Shown: positions 8,393-14,946 of the stretch, in pieces
Numbering within the stretch: position 1 is the stretch's first letter
Layout of the letters: each line of letters starts with the position of its first letter
Source: Methylobacteriaceae bacterium
GTDB lineage: Bacteria; Pseudomonadota; Alphaproteobacteria; Rhizobiales; Beijerinckiaceae
DNA: 17,038 nucleotides
Reading direction: 5' to 3'
Assembly: GCA_019247255.1 (NCBI GenBank)
Contig: JAFAPJ010000174.1
Span: 1 to 17,038 of the forward strand
Made by a program: the position numbers and the translations under genes
The notes under the pieces: generated by a model
What the model was told of the DNA's origin: nothing
What the model saw: the letters and a program-made list of their open reading frames with translations, nothing else
The model's database searches: none

Positions 8393-8545
8393 ATGAGCGA
8401 ACGAACGAGACCCCGCGGGGGCGCAAGGGAGCGTCGCCTCAGTTTCGGCCTGAGGTCTCGCGCGTTGAGGCGGTGCTGGTCCATCCGGCACGCGCGATGG
8501 CGAGCGCGTGGGGTGATCAAACCCCGAGCTGCGCCGGGTGTTGCA
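8393..8545 (+). pseudogene. Decayed N-terminal fragment of a TetR-type regulator
   Basis: An ATG at 8393 reads MSERTRPRG, as in many TetR regulators. The sequence then makes sense only by changing frame: SPQFRPEVSRVEAVL in the next frame resembles the family pattern PRQFDPEVALEAVL, and GVIKPRAAPG back in the first frame resembles GINKPSLYAAFG of the DNA-binding helix-turn-helix. After about 8545 the sequence turns A+T-rich and the rest of the gene is missing. A TetR gene divergent from an export operon is a common arrangement. The reading is based on remembered family patterns and several frame changes, so it is tentative. Confidence 0.38.
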
Positions 8546-8668
8546 GCCCGAGCTTTTGGCTAAAATCGCGTTCTGTTATCACCGGGTTCTCGATGAAGAG
8601 ACGTAATTACCAGTGCAACCACCGGCGTTGTCGCCAAATTTATCTCGGGCAGACAAAAATATGCTAGC

Positions 8669-8688
8669 ATTCGACATCGTCGTCGAAT
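8669..8688 (-). terminator. Candidate intrinsic terminator after the RCC1 gene
   Basis: ATTCGAC and GTCGAAT form a perfect 7-bp stem with a six-base loop, 22 bases past the stop of the RCC1-repeat gene. On the minus strand it is followed by GCTAGCAT and then a run of five T (8655-8659). The gap between stem and T-run is longer than ideal. Confidence 0.38.
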
Positions 8689-8710
8689 CCCTAGGTTTCG
8701 CGATTTTGAA

Positions 8711-9961
8711 CTAAAACTTGAGTCTCCGACCCGGGCCACGCAGTCCGTACGTCAACACCACGCCATCCCTAATAGCAGCAGCAACATTAACTGTCGCAGA
8801 TATCACATCAACCCCGTCAAGCATTGTAATGCTCCTTGGAATCTCCTCACTATCCGGCGATTTCGACGTACCAAATACGCTGTCATTTCCAATAAGATAA
8901 CACTTCCTATCAACATCGAGGAATAAAGTATAGAAAGTAGACGTCGATATCTGCTCTATTTTTGCCGTGAAATCGATGATTGCAGGTTGGCAATCGCTTT
9001 TACAGACCTCCTTACGAATGCCCCATCGCCATACTTTCCCGTCTTCTGCCAGGGCATACGTAGCGAGATCAGCCGAAACCGAGCGGATTTTTGGTAGGCT
9101 GGTCAATCGAGTAGCCGAAAAGCCGCGCTCGCCACTATAAAGTTCGCCTGAGCCCCTTGCCAATTGGTAGCTCTTGCCTCCCCAGGTCCAAACAACGCCC
9201 GCCTCATCGATCGCCATGGCATGGAAAGCGCCCAGGTAAACCTTCTTGATGCGAACGGGGAGCGGGACACGGACAAATTTTATATATGTTCTTTTCTGTG
9301 AACCGACGTCATCAATGCGTCCAGAGATTTGCCCCTCGCTGTCGTCTCCAAGGCCAAATACATTACCGTACTGATCGACAATCAGTCGTACCGTGCCACC
9401 TGTCTTTGGATTGTCAACGGACGCGGCATGGACAGCAGCAATGCCACCGATTGACCGTGACTCGACGCGGCAAACGGGAACCTCTTCGTTCGAACATACG
9501 CTGTCCCAGGTGCTAACTTCTCCGTTCTGCCCAAGGGCGATACCGTTCTGCCCGCCAGAGATGAATACAATTTTACTTTTTGGAAAAAGTGTAATCGGTT
9601 TTTCGCGAATTGTAGGCTTCTCAAAGACGCTCAAGCTGCCGTCGCTTCGGAGGACAGCCTCTGCAGCCCGGCCGATAGCTTTTGCAGCGCTGACATCATC
9701 GCTTGAATCGCAGGGAGAAATAGTAACTATCATGAATAGCAGATAAGCGATAAAGCTGTAAATTGGCGACCGACAATAAATAGGCGATCTGTCTCCTGTT
9801 TGCTTTGCTTTGAATGGGTTGAAGCAGATTTGCACGCTCGGCAAATGCTCTTGCGATGCATGATGGTACGGTGCAGCTGACGCCGTTTTGGGGGCAGGAT
9901 CTCGACTCGATCCTGACAAATTTTTCATCGCAGGTGACAATGATTTTGGTACTTCATACAA
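8711..9961 (-). CDS. RCC1-repeat (beta-propeller) membrane-anchored protein
   Basis: The 416-residue product carries repeats of the RCC1 type: GEVSTWDSV (147-155), GNVFGLGDDSEGQ (199-211), GVVWTWGGKSYQLA (255-268), GKVWRWG and GVVLTYGLRGPGR at the C-terminus, as in a seven-bladed propeller. One hydrophobic segment (YSFIAYLLFMIVTIS, 68-82) precedes the propeller, which would then lie outside the inner membrane. TTG at 9961 has a good GAGGAG site 7 bases upstream; ATG 9733 inside the hydrophobic segment is a poorer alternative. The gene is visibly A+T-richer than its neighbours, with many AAA, ATT and AAT codons, suggesting recent transfer. RCC1 proteins mediate protein-protein contacts; no specific role can be given. 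Confidence 0.78.
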   Translation of the reverse strand: MYEVPKSLSPAMKNLSGSSRDPAPKTASAAPYHHASQEHLPSVQICFNPFKAKQTGDRSPIYCRSPIYSFIAYLLFMIVTISPCDSSDDVSAAKAIGRAAEAVLRSDGSLSVFEKPTIREKPITLFPKSKIVFISGGQNGIALGQNGEVSTWDSVCSNEEVPVCRVESRSIGGIAAVHAASVDNPKTGGTVRLIVDQYGNVFGLGDDSEGQISGRIDDVGSQKRTYIKFVRVPLPVRIKKVYLGAFHAMAIDEAGVVWTWGGKSYQLARGSGELYSGERGFSATRLTSLPKIRSVSADLATYALAEDGKVWRWGIRKEVCKSDCQPAIIDFTAKIEQISTSTFYTLFLDVDRKCYLIGNDSVFGTSKSPDSEEIPRSITMLDGVDVISATVNVAAAIRDGVVLTYGLRGPGRRLKF

Positions 9962-9996
9962 CTTACCGCTCCTCAGTTTCTTTTAGCTCAGCTCGG

Positions 9997-10365
9997 TCAA
10001 ATGCATCTCGCATCCAGGGCGACCGGCGTGCGCGGGTGCGCCTGACCCGCTGCGGGCTTGCCGCGTCCGTTCGGGCTCAGCGTTGCCACGACCGGGTTCG
10101 GGTCGTGGTCGAGCGCCGAGCCGTTATAGGCGTCGACGCCGGCGCCGATCGCCCCGCCGATGAGCGCGTTGACCGCGAAGGCGACGCCGCCGCCGCCGTT
10201 CAGGTTGGTCGTCACCTTCACGTCCCGCGGGGCGTAGCCAGGCATCGTGGAGGTCGCGACGAATTCGCCCTGCGGGCGATCTTGATCGTGCAGCGCGTCG
10301 CCGGGGAGCCCTGGCCCATCGAGGTCGTCACGATACACTGCGTTGCAACGCTGCCGTCGTTCTTT
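9997..10365 (-). pseudogene. Frameshifted lipoprotein-like gene fragment (PEGA-like family)
   Basis: The minus-strand frame ending at 9997 encodes GEFVATSTMPGYAPRDVKV, then VAFAVNALIGGAIGAGVDA, then LDHDPNPVV, matching my memory of a family of small rhizobial lipoproteins with a glycine-zipper 'GAGVDA...PNPV' C-terminus. Near 10270 the reading must change frame: upstream the second frame gives VTTSMGQGSPATRCTIKIAR, which is what should precede 'KGEFVAT'. One base is missing there. The lipoprotein signal and N-terminus are absent upstream. It is therefore a truncated, frameshifted remnant; G+C is high again, unlike the RCC1 gene beside it. Confidence 0.55.
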
Positions 10366-10977
10366 GTACGGGGCCTGGTCCTCACGGCCGGCTCCCAGGC
10401 AATCTCACCGCGCGTCCGGTTCAGGGCTTCGGCAAGGGCTGCAGCGGAGAGGCAACCGAGAGTCGCCCCCGCATCGGGCGGGGATCAAAGCTTCAGCAGC
10501 TGCAACAGGTTCGGCCTTGTGGGTCGCCCCGCCTTCTGGGAGCCCTGATCGAAAGGAGGATGCCGCGTTCACCACCTGCGTTCACCTCCTGCGCAGGCGG
10601 GGGCCGACCTGCCAAACAGGCGAGACGTGGCGGTGGTCGCAGTCACCGTCGAACCTCTCTCCCGGGCGGCTACCCTGCTCAACAGGCTCAAAACAGGGAT
10701 TATTTCGATTTTTGACGCTCAAAACAGGGGCAACGGCCCGCCCAGCTCGTGTAGCATCACGAAATAAACCAGCCATATTAGACCCTTAGCCCGCTTCGTA
10801 GGCTTTTTCCTGTTTGTCTCCGGAACAGGGTACGATCAGCGGCGAACAGGCTACGCGTCAGACCTCATCAGGTGCTCGGGAAGCCGCTAGCAGGCAAGCC
10901 GGCGAGCGCGGGGCCGGACCTGTGGAATGCGGCCGGGCCGAGATGATGTTCGCCGTCTGTTCTGTTATACTGCATGG
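10366..10977. other. Non-coding stretch with repeat cluster, upstream of the methylase operon
   Basis: No convincing gene lies in these 612 bases. A small minus-strand frame at 10405-10572 (55 codons, GTG start) encodes an unremarkable Ala/Arg-rich peptide and is left uncalled. GCGTTCACC occurs twice (10565 and 10578). The main structure is a cluster of AACAGG hexamers, listed separately. TATACT at 10966-10971 sits seven bases before the methylase ATG and could be the -10 of a leaderless transcript, but no -35 is visible. Confidence 0.5.
10504..10850. repeat. Cluster of AACAGG repeats, including a 31-bp-period direct repeat
   Basis: AACAGG occurs at 10504, 10615, 10681, 10692, 10723, 10824 and 10845, with an inverted copy (CCTGTT) at 10809. 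GCTCAAAACAGGG is exactly repeated at 10686-10698 and 10717-10729 (period 31), and a shortened GCTCAACAGG precedes it at 10677. CCCTG (10673-10677) and CAGGG (10694-10698) also pair as an inverted repeat around this block. The density far exceeds chance for a high-GC sequence. Iteron-like binding sites, a recombination site or an operator are all possible. Confidence 0.6.
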
Positions 10978-12270
10978 ATGGACTGCTCTGATCCGCCTGT
11001 CCCGGCACCGTCGGCCTCGCAGCTCCTGGCCGTGACCTACCGGCCGGCGGCGAGCCTCCGGCCCGATCCGCGCAACGCGCGGACGCACTCAAAGCGGCAG
11101 ATCGAGCAGATCATCGCATCGATCCAGGCATTCGGGTTTGCGAACCCGATCCTGATCGACCCGGAAGGTGTCCTGATCGCTGGCCACGGTCGCCTTCTTG
11201 CGGCGAAGGCGATGGGCATGACGGACGTGCCAACGATCGAACTCGCCGGGTTGGATGACGCGCAGAAACGCGCCTTGCGTCTTGCCGACAACAAGATCGC
11301 CCTGAATGCCGGTTGGGATCTCGATCTCCTCAAGACCGAGCTGGGCGACCTGTCGTCCTTCAACCTGGACCTTGGGCTGACAGGCTTCTCGACAGGCGAG
11401 CTCGATGTGCTCCTTCGCTCGAGAGACGATCCCGAGGACGACGTGCTCCCGCCGGTCCGGGGCACGCCGCGCACGCGGCCCGGCGACGTCTGGCAGCTCG
11501 GTCCGCACCGCATTGGCTGCGGCGACAGCCGCGACCACGCGTTCTTACGTCGCGTCGTCGGAAGCGACGATAAGATCGACGCTGCTTTTCTCGACCCTCC
11601 CTACAACGTTCGGATCAACGGGCACGCCAACGCGAGAGGCCGCCATCGCGAGTTCGCCATGGCGTCCGGCGAGATGACCGACGAGGCCTTCCAGACGTTC
11701 CTGCGCGAGACGCTCGGCGCCGCGGCTGCGGTGTCGCGGGAGGGAGCCGTCCATTTCATCTGCATGGATTGGCGGCACATGGAGGATGTGTCGGCTGTCG
11801 GCCGCCAGGTCTACGGAGAGCTGCTGAACCTGTGCGTCTGGAATAAATCGAATGCCGGGATGGGTTCGCTTTACCGGTCAAAGCACGAGCTCGTCTTCGT
11901 GTACCGGGTCGGGAGAGAGCCTCATTTCAATGCCGTCGAGCTTGGGCGTCATGGGCGCAATCGGACGAACGTGTGGGATTACGCCTCCGTCAACTCGTTC
12001 GCGGGCAGCCGGCGGGAGGATCTGACCCTACATCCGACCGTGAAGCCGACCGCCCTTGTGGCGGACGCGATCCAGGACGTGACGCGCCGTGGCGACCTGG
12101 TGCTGGACACGTTCCTCGGCTCCGGCACGAGCTTGATTGCGGCCGAGCGGGGCGGACGACGGTTCCGGGGCATGGACATCGATCCGGCCTATGTCGATGT
12201 GGCGCTCGACCGCTGGAGCGCCATGACGGGCGGCGCGCCCGAGCTTGCAACCGATCAGGAAGCCGCATGA
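10978..12270 (+). CDS. ParB-N domain / beta-class DNA methyltransferase fusion
   Basis: The 430-residue protein joins a ParB/Srx-like N-terminal domain (about 20-115, with GVLIAGHGRLLAAK at 64-77 and LADNKIALNAGWD at 102-114) to an N6-adenine/N4-cytosine methyltransferase. Catalytic motif IV is DPPY (206-209), followed by HPTVKP (352-357) and the SAM-binding motif DTFLGSGT (377-384), then GMDIDPAYV. Motif IV before motif I marks the beta class (CcrM-like layout). No restriction partner is present, so it is an orphan methylase as found in phages and mobile elements. ATG 10978 is preferred over an upstream GTG-type start because the ParB-like domain begins soon after it. Its stop overlaps the next gene as ATGA. 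Confidence 0.88.
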   Translation: MDCSDPPVPAPSASQLLAVTYRPAASLRPDPRNARTHSKRQIEQIIASIQAFGFANPILIDPEGVLIAGHGRLLAAKAMGMTDVPTIELAGLDDAQKRALRLADNKIALNAGWDLDLLKTELGDLSSFNLDLGLTGFSTGELDVLLRSRDDPEDDVLPPVRGTPRTRPGDVWQLGPHRIGCGDSRDHAFLRRVVGSDDKIDAAFLDPPYNVRINGHANARGRHREFAMASGEMTDEAFQTFLRETLGAAAAVSREGAVHFICMDWRHMEDVSAVGRQVYGELLNLCVWNKSNAGMGSLYRSKHELVFVYRVGREPHFNAVELGRHGRNRTNVWDYASVNSFAGSRREDLTLHPTVKPTALVADAIQDVTRRGDLVLDTFLGSGTSLIAAERGGRRFRGMDIDPAYVDVALDRWSAMTGGAPELATDQEAA

Positions 12271-12830
12271 CGGGGAGTGCCGGTCATGGCCGCCCTCCCG
12301 CCGCGACCCGCTTCCGCAAGGGCGAGAGCGGTAATCCAAAGGGTCGGCCGAAGGCTGGTCCGAGGACCTCACCCTCCGCATTCGACGTGATCATCGACCG
12401 AACTTTCACGGTGAGGCAGAACGGCAAGGACCGCGAACTCACGGTCGAGGAGGCGCTTCAGCATCGGACGTACCAGGATGCGATTGCCGGCAACCGAGCG
12501 GCCCGGCGTGAGGTCCTGAAGATGATCGAGAAGCGAGAGAAGTGGCTGGCGGGCAGGAGCACGACGCGCCACGCAGTCGCGGTTCTGAGTGAGCCGACCG
12601 ATCCCAGAAACGCCGACGGAGCGCTGCTGCTGCTGGGGATCGCCGAACCAGATACCAAATTCGCCGGAGTAGCGGACCCGTACGATCGGCTGCTGCTGGA
12701 GCCGTGGGCCGTTCAGGCCGCCTTGAGACGACGTCGGCGACGCTTGTCGGAGAAGGAGATCGCGGCCGTCAAGCTTTGTACGCGCGACTCGCAAAGCCTC
12801 GTTTGGCCCGCGGAGACCAGCGATGAGTGA
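12267..12830 (+). CDS. DUF5681 domain protein, first paralogue
   Basis: The 187-residue protein opens with RFRKGESGNPKGRPKAG (15-31), the hallmark of DUF5681, a basic glycine-rich motif suited to nucleic-acid contact. The middle part (DRTFTVRQNGKDRELTVEEAL) and the C-terminal part (LLLEPWAVQAAL, then a run of arginines, LSEKEIAAV, and SLVWP) match the next gene position by position. The ATG overlaps the methylase stop by four bases, so I take it rather than longer starts inside the methylase. The function is unknown. DUF5681 genes often lie near phage-type or ParB/methylase genes in alphaproteobacteria (memory, unverified), which suggests a DNA-binding partner role. Confidence 0.8.
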   Translation: MTGSAGHGRPPAATRFRKGESGNPKGRPKAGPRTSPSAFDVIIDRTFTVRQNGKDRELTVEEALQHRTYQDAIAGNRAARREVLKMIEKREKWLAGRSTTRHAVAVLSEPTDPRNADGALLLLGIAEPDTKFAGVADPYDRLLLEPWAVQAALRRRRRRLSEKEIAAVKLCTRDSQSLVWPAETSDE

Positions 12831-13377
12831 GGCGAGTGAGGTCGGCTACCGCCGGCCGCCGACCTCGACACGGTTTCAGAAGGGCCGCAGCGGGAACCCG
12901 AAGGGCCGGCCCCGAGGACGGCACAACCGGCCACCCTACGAGGCGATCCTCGGCCAGACGGTTTCGATCAAGGAGGACGGTGTCGAGCGTCGCGTCAGCG
13001 CCGCCGAAGCCTTCCTCCTCTACATGACTAAACGCGGGCTCGACGGCGATGGCGCCGCGGCCCGGTACGCCTTGACCGCGATCGAGGAGGCCCGTGCGGC
13101 TCGGCCCGCCGAGAGCGGGGGTGGTGTGACGACCATCGTCCGGTGCTTCGTCGAGCCCGGAACGGTCAACATGGCGCTCGAGCCGCTGGGGATGGCGTCC
13201 AAGCTCGACCGCTATCGGCCCAGCGCCCGCATGATGCTCGAGCCATGGATCGTGGAGATGGCGCTGGCGCGGCTTGGAGACCGGCGTCTTACGCCAGGCG
13301 AGCAGGAGACCATAGTCCGCGCGGTTCGGACGCCGCACAAAGTGAAATGGCCAGACTGGTGGGAGGTGAAGGGCTAA
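12823..13377 (+). CDS. DUF5681 domain protein, second paralogue
   Basis: The 184-residue protein carries RFQKGRSGNPKGRPRGR (17-33), the same N-terminal motif as its upstream neighbour. It keeps the central helix region (VSIKEDGVERRVSAAEAF) and the C-terminal LEPWIVEMALARL (139-151) ... RLTPGEQ ... KVKWPDWW. It starts eight bases inside the preceding gene, so the pair is translationally linked. The two proteins are clearly related but strongly diverged outside the shared motifs, arguing for an old duplication with separate roles rather than a recent copy. The product is basic at the N-terminus and has no membrane segment. The function is unknown. Confidence 0.8.
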   Translation: MSEASEVGYRRPPTSTRFQKGRSGNPKGRPRGRHNRPPYEAILGQTVSIKEDGVERRVSAAEAFLLYMTKRGLDGDGAAARYALTAIEEARAARPAESGGGVTTIVRCFVEPGTVNMALEPLGMASKLDRYRPSARMMLEPWIVEMALARLGDRRLTPGEQETIVRAVRTPHKVKWPDWWEVKG

Positions 13378-13701
13378 ACTCGAGAGCGGCCAAGTTGGCT
13401 AGTGTGGCTTCGGTATCAGCAGAGCGTAATATTAGAACACACTTACGAGAGGTCTCACACGCCGAGGCTACAGCGTGCTCTGTGCGCGCCGATCGTACTT
13501 GCCCTGAAAGGTGGGAACTCGCCGCGCGCTGTCTCGGTAGCCGGTCCCGCCCGAACCGCCGGGTACCTGTTCGTTCGGCCTGGCCGATTGTTGGTTCGGC
13601 CGGCGAAATCTTGCTCGACCCGCGTTCTGGTGGTGCTGGTTCCCGCCCGGGCGATCCTACCCTCACCGTCACGAATGTCAGCCGATAAGCCTAACTGCAG
13701 T
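13378..13701. other. Non-coding gap after the DUF5681 pair
   Basis: These 324 bases hold frames on both strands, but none has protein-like composition, a good start or a recognisable motif. The segment GTTCGGCC occurs twice close together (about 13573 and 13594). The palindrome AACTGCAGTT (about 13693-13702), extended imperfectly by CCT/AGG, lies across the end of the next minus-strand gene. No clear intrinsic terminator for the plus-strand operon is visible. Confidence 0.4.
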
Positions 13702-14505
13702 TCAGGCCAGAATATTAACGGCCCGCGCCGCAACGAGAGCGATGGTCAAAAGCGACACGATCGCCTCCGCCATCATGAGGAGCTTGGCTCGCTCGGTGAG
13801 CGGGAGCGTGTCGGTCGGTGAGAACGCCGTCGCATTCGTGAAGGACAAGAACAGGTAATCCACGAAGCCCGGCACGAAGGGTGTTTCGCTCGCTTTCGCC
13901 TCCATCGTCATCTGCGGAAATAGGAAATCAGCCCCGCGCTCGCTGCGCAGGCTGCGCAGCGCCGGCCCGCCCCGGTCGGTGGACCAGTACCAGAGCGCGA
14001 ATATCAGGACATTGGTGCTCCAAATGTTGAGCGCATCGAGAAGCAGCGTGGGCGCCCCCGCGGATTTGCCGGCGAGCAGGGCCCGCACGAGCGCTGCGAG
14101 CGCGAAGGTGTTCATCGCCGTCACGAGCGCAGTCAGGATGACCGCCGCGACCCGGATGGCGCGACGATGCTGGGCGACCAAGCGCCAGTGCTGCTCGGTC
14201 GTGGCGCGCTGGGCCCGCCCTTGCGTCCAGGCGGTCGCGGCCGAGAGGGGCAGGAGTAGGGCGAGCTCGAGTGTGGGCACGAGCCAATGGGGCCCGAGCG
14301 TCAGATCGTTCACGAACAGGAACTGGAGGCCCGCAATCAAAGCGATAGCGCCGCGCGCGAGCCAGAAGTCGAGCGCACGAGTGTGGACGAGGTGACGATG
14401 TGCGCTGGACGTTTGCACGAATTTGGTTCCCACCATGAAGCTATCCCGCCCCGTTTGGGACGGAACAGGCCGTCTTGCAATGCAGACGCACGAACCTGCC
14501 GTCAT
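13702..14505 (-). CDS. Multipass inner-membrane protein of unknown function
   Basis: The 267-residue protein has five likely membrane segments (about 48-66, 74-92, 119-143, 155-174, 242-264). Family-like motifs are LIFALWYWSTDRGGPALR (167-184), FLFPQM, and VDYLFLSFTNATAFSPTDTL (215-234), which I recall from a group of uncharacterised bacterial membrane proteins. The FTNATAFSPTD loop between membrane segments looks pore-like but lacks a TVGYG potassium filter. The ATG at 14505 has an AGAGGGG site five bases upstream and overlaps the stop of the decayed upstream frame as ATGA. A shorter start at 14436 is possible. Its placement next to magnesium-transport genes suggests an ion-related role, but this is inference. 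Confidence 0.75.
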   Translation of the reverse strand: MTAGSCVCIARRPVPSQTGRDSFMVGTKFVQTSSAHRHLVHTRALDFWLARGAIALIAGLQFLFVNDLTLGPHWLVPTLELALLLPLSAATAWTQGRAQRATTEQHWRLVAQHRRAIRVAAVILTALVTAMNTFALAALVRALLAGKSAGAPTLLLDALNIWSTNVLIFALWYWSTDRGGPALRSLRSERGADFLFPQMTMEAKASETPFVPGFVDYLFLSFTNATAFSPTDTLPLTERAKLLMMAEAIVSLLTIALVAARAVNILA

Positions 14506-14890
14506 GCGTTCCCCTCTGCTGCCCGTGCGCCGCTCCGGTTTGCTCGGAAACCCGCGAGCTTGTGAGCAAGCGCTGCCTTGATCGCGTCGTGTTCGACCGG
14601 CCAGACGGCCGTGGTCACCAGCGTCGCGAGAAGCTCGACGACGCCCACGTCCTCCGCGCGCCGCGCTCGATCATCGCAATCGCGAATACGTATGGTTCAC
14701 GGCTGCAGGCGCCCGGACAGGAGGTCGTGCACGGGTCCGATCCCGTTGGCCGTGGTGGTCGCGCCGACCTCCAAACCGCTTCGCTGACGCGCTCGTGCGG
14801 GCGGTGCGCGATTCATCGCATCGCTCAGCGGACGCAGGAGCGGGTTGACGGCGAGCACGAGGCGGCGAGCAGGCCGGCTTCCGCGATTCA
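14502..14890 (-). pseudogene. Decayed C-terminal part of an MgtC/SapB-like protein
   Basis: Pieces of one protein can be followed across frames on the minus strand: VLAVNPLLRPLSDAMNRAP (about 14812-14870), VSEAVWR (about 14768-14788), GLEVGATTTANGIGPVHDLL, then YVFAIAMIERGA and, after a missing base, EDVGVVELLATLVTTAVWP ending in a TGA at 14502. This order (last membrane helix, 'LRPL...NRAP', alternating strand-helix domain, 'VELLATL') matches MgtC/SapB family proteins. At least three frameshifts and an in-frame stop disrupt it, and the membrane N-terminus is mostly gone. The final frame still overlaps the next gene's ATG, a fossil of the former operon. Confidence 0.5.
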
Positions 14891-14946
14891 TTGCGCCGGC
14901 AAAGCCGCCAGGCGCGCCGAGAAGCCTGGTTCGGCAGCAAAGGCGC

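Noticed and set aside
10405..10572. Small minus-strand frame of 55 codons with GTG start
   Set aside because: It seemed vaguely familiar, but composition is Ala/Arg/Pro-rich with no ribosome site or motif; may be a dispersed intergenic repeat.
10790..10814. Intrinsic terminator AGCC...GGCTTTTT before the methylase operon
   Set aside because: The stem is only four base pairs, and the T-run overlaps the inverted AACAGG copy; too weak to call.
11973..12266. Upstream extension of the first DUF5681 gene into the methylase
   Set aside because: The extension lies in the shadow of methylase motifs, and the ATG at 12267 overlapping the stop is the natural start.
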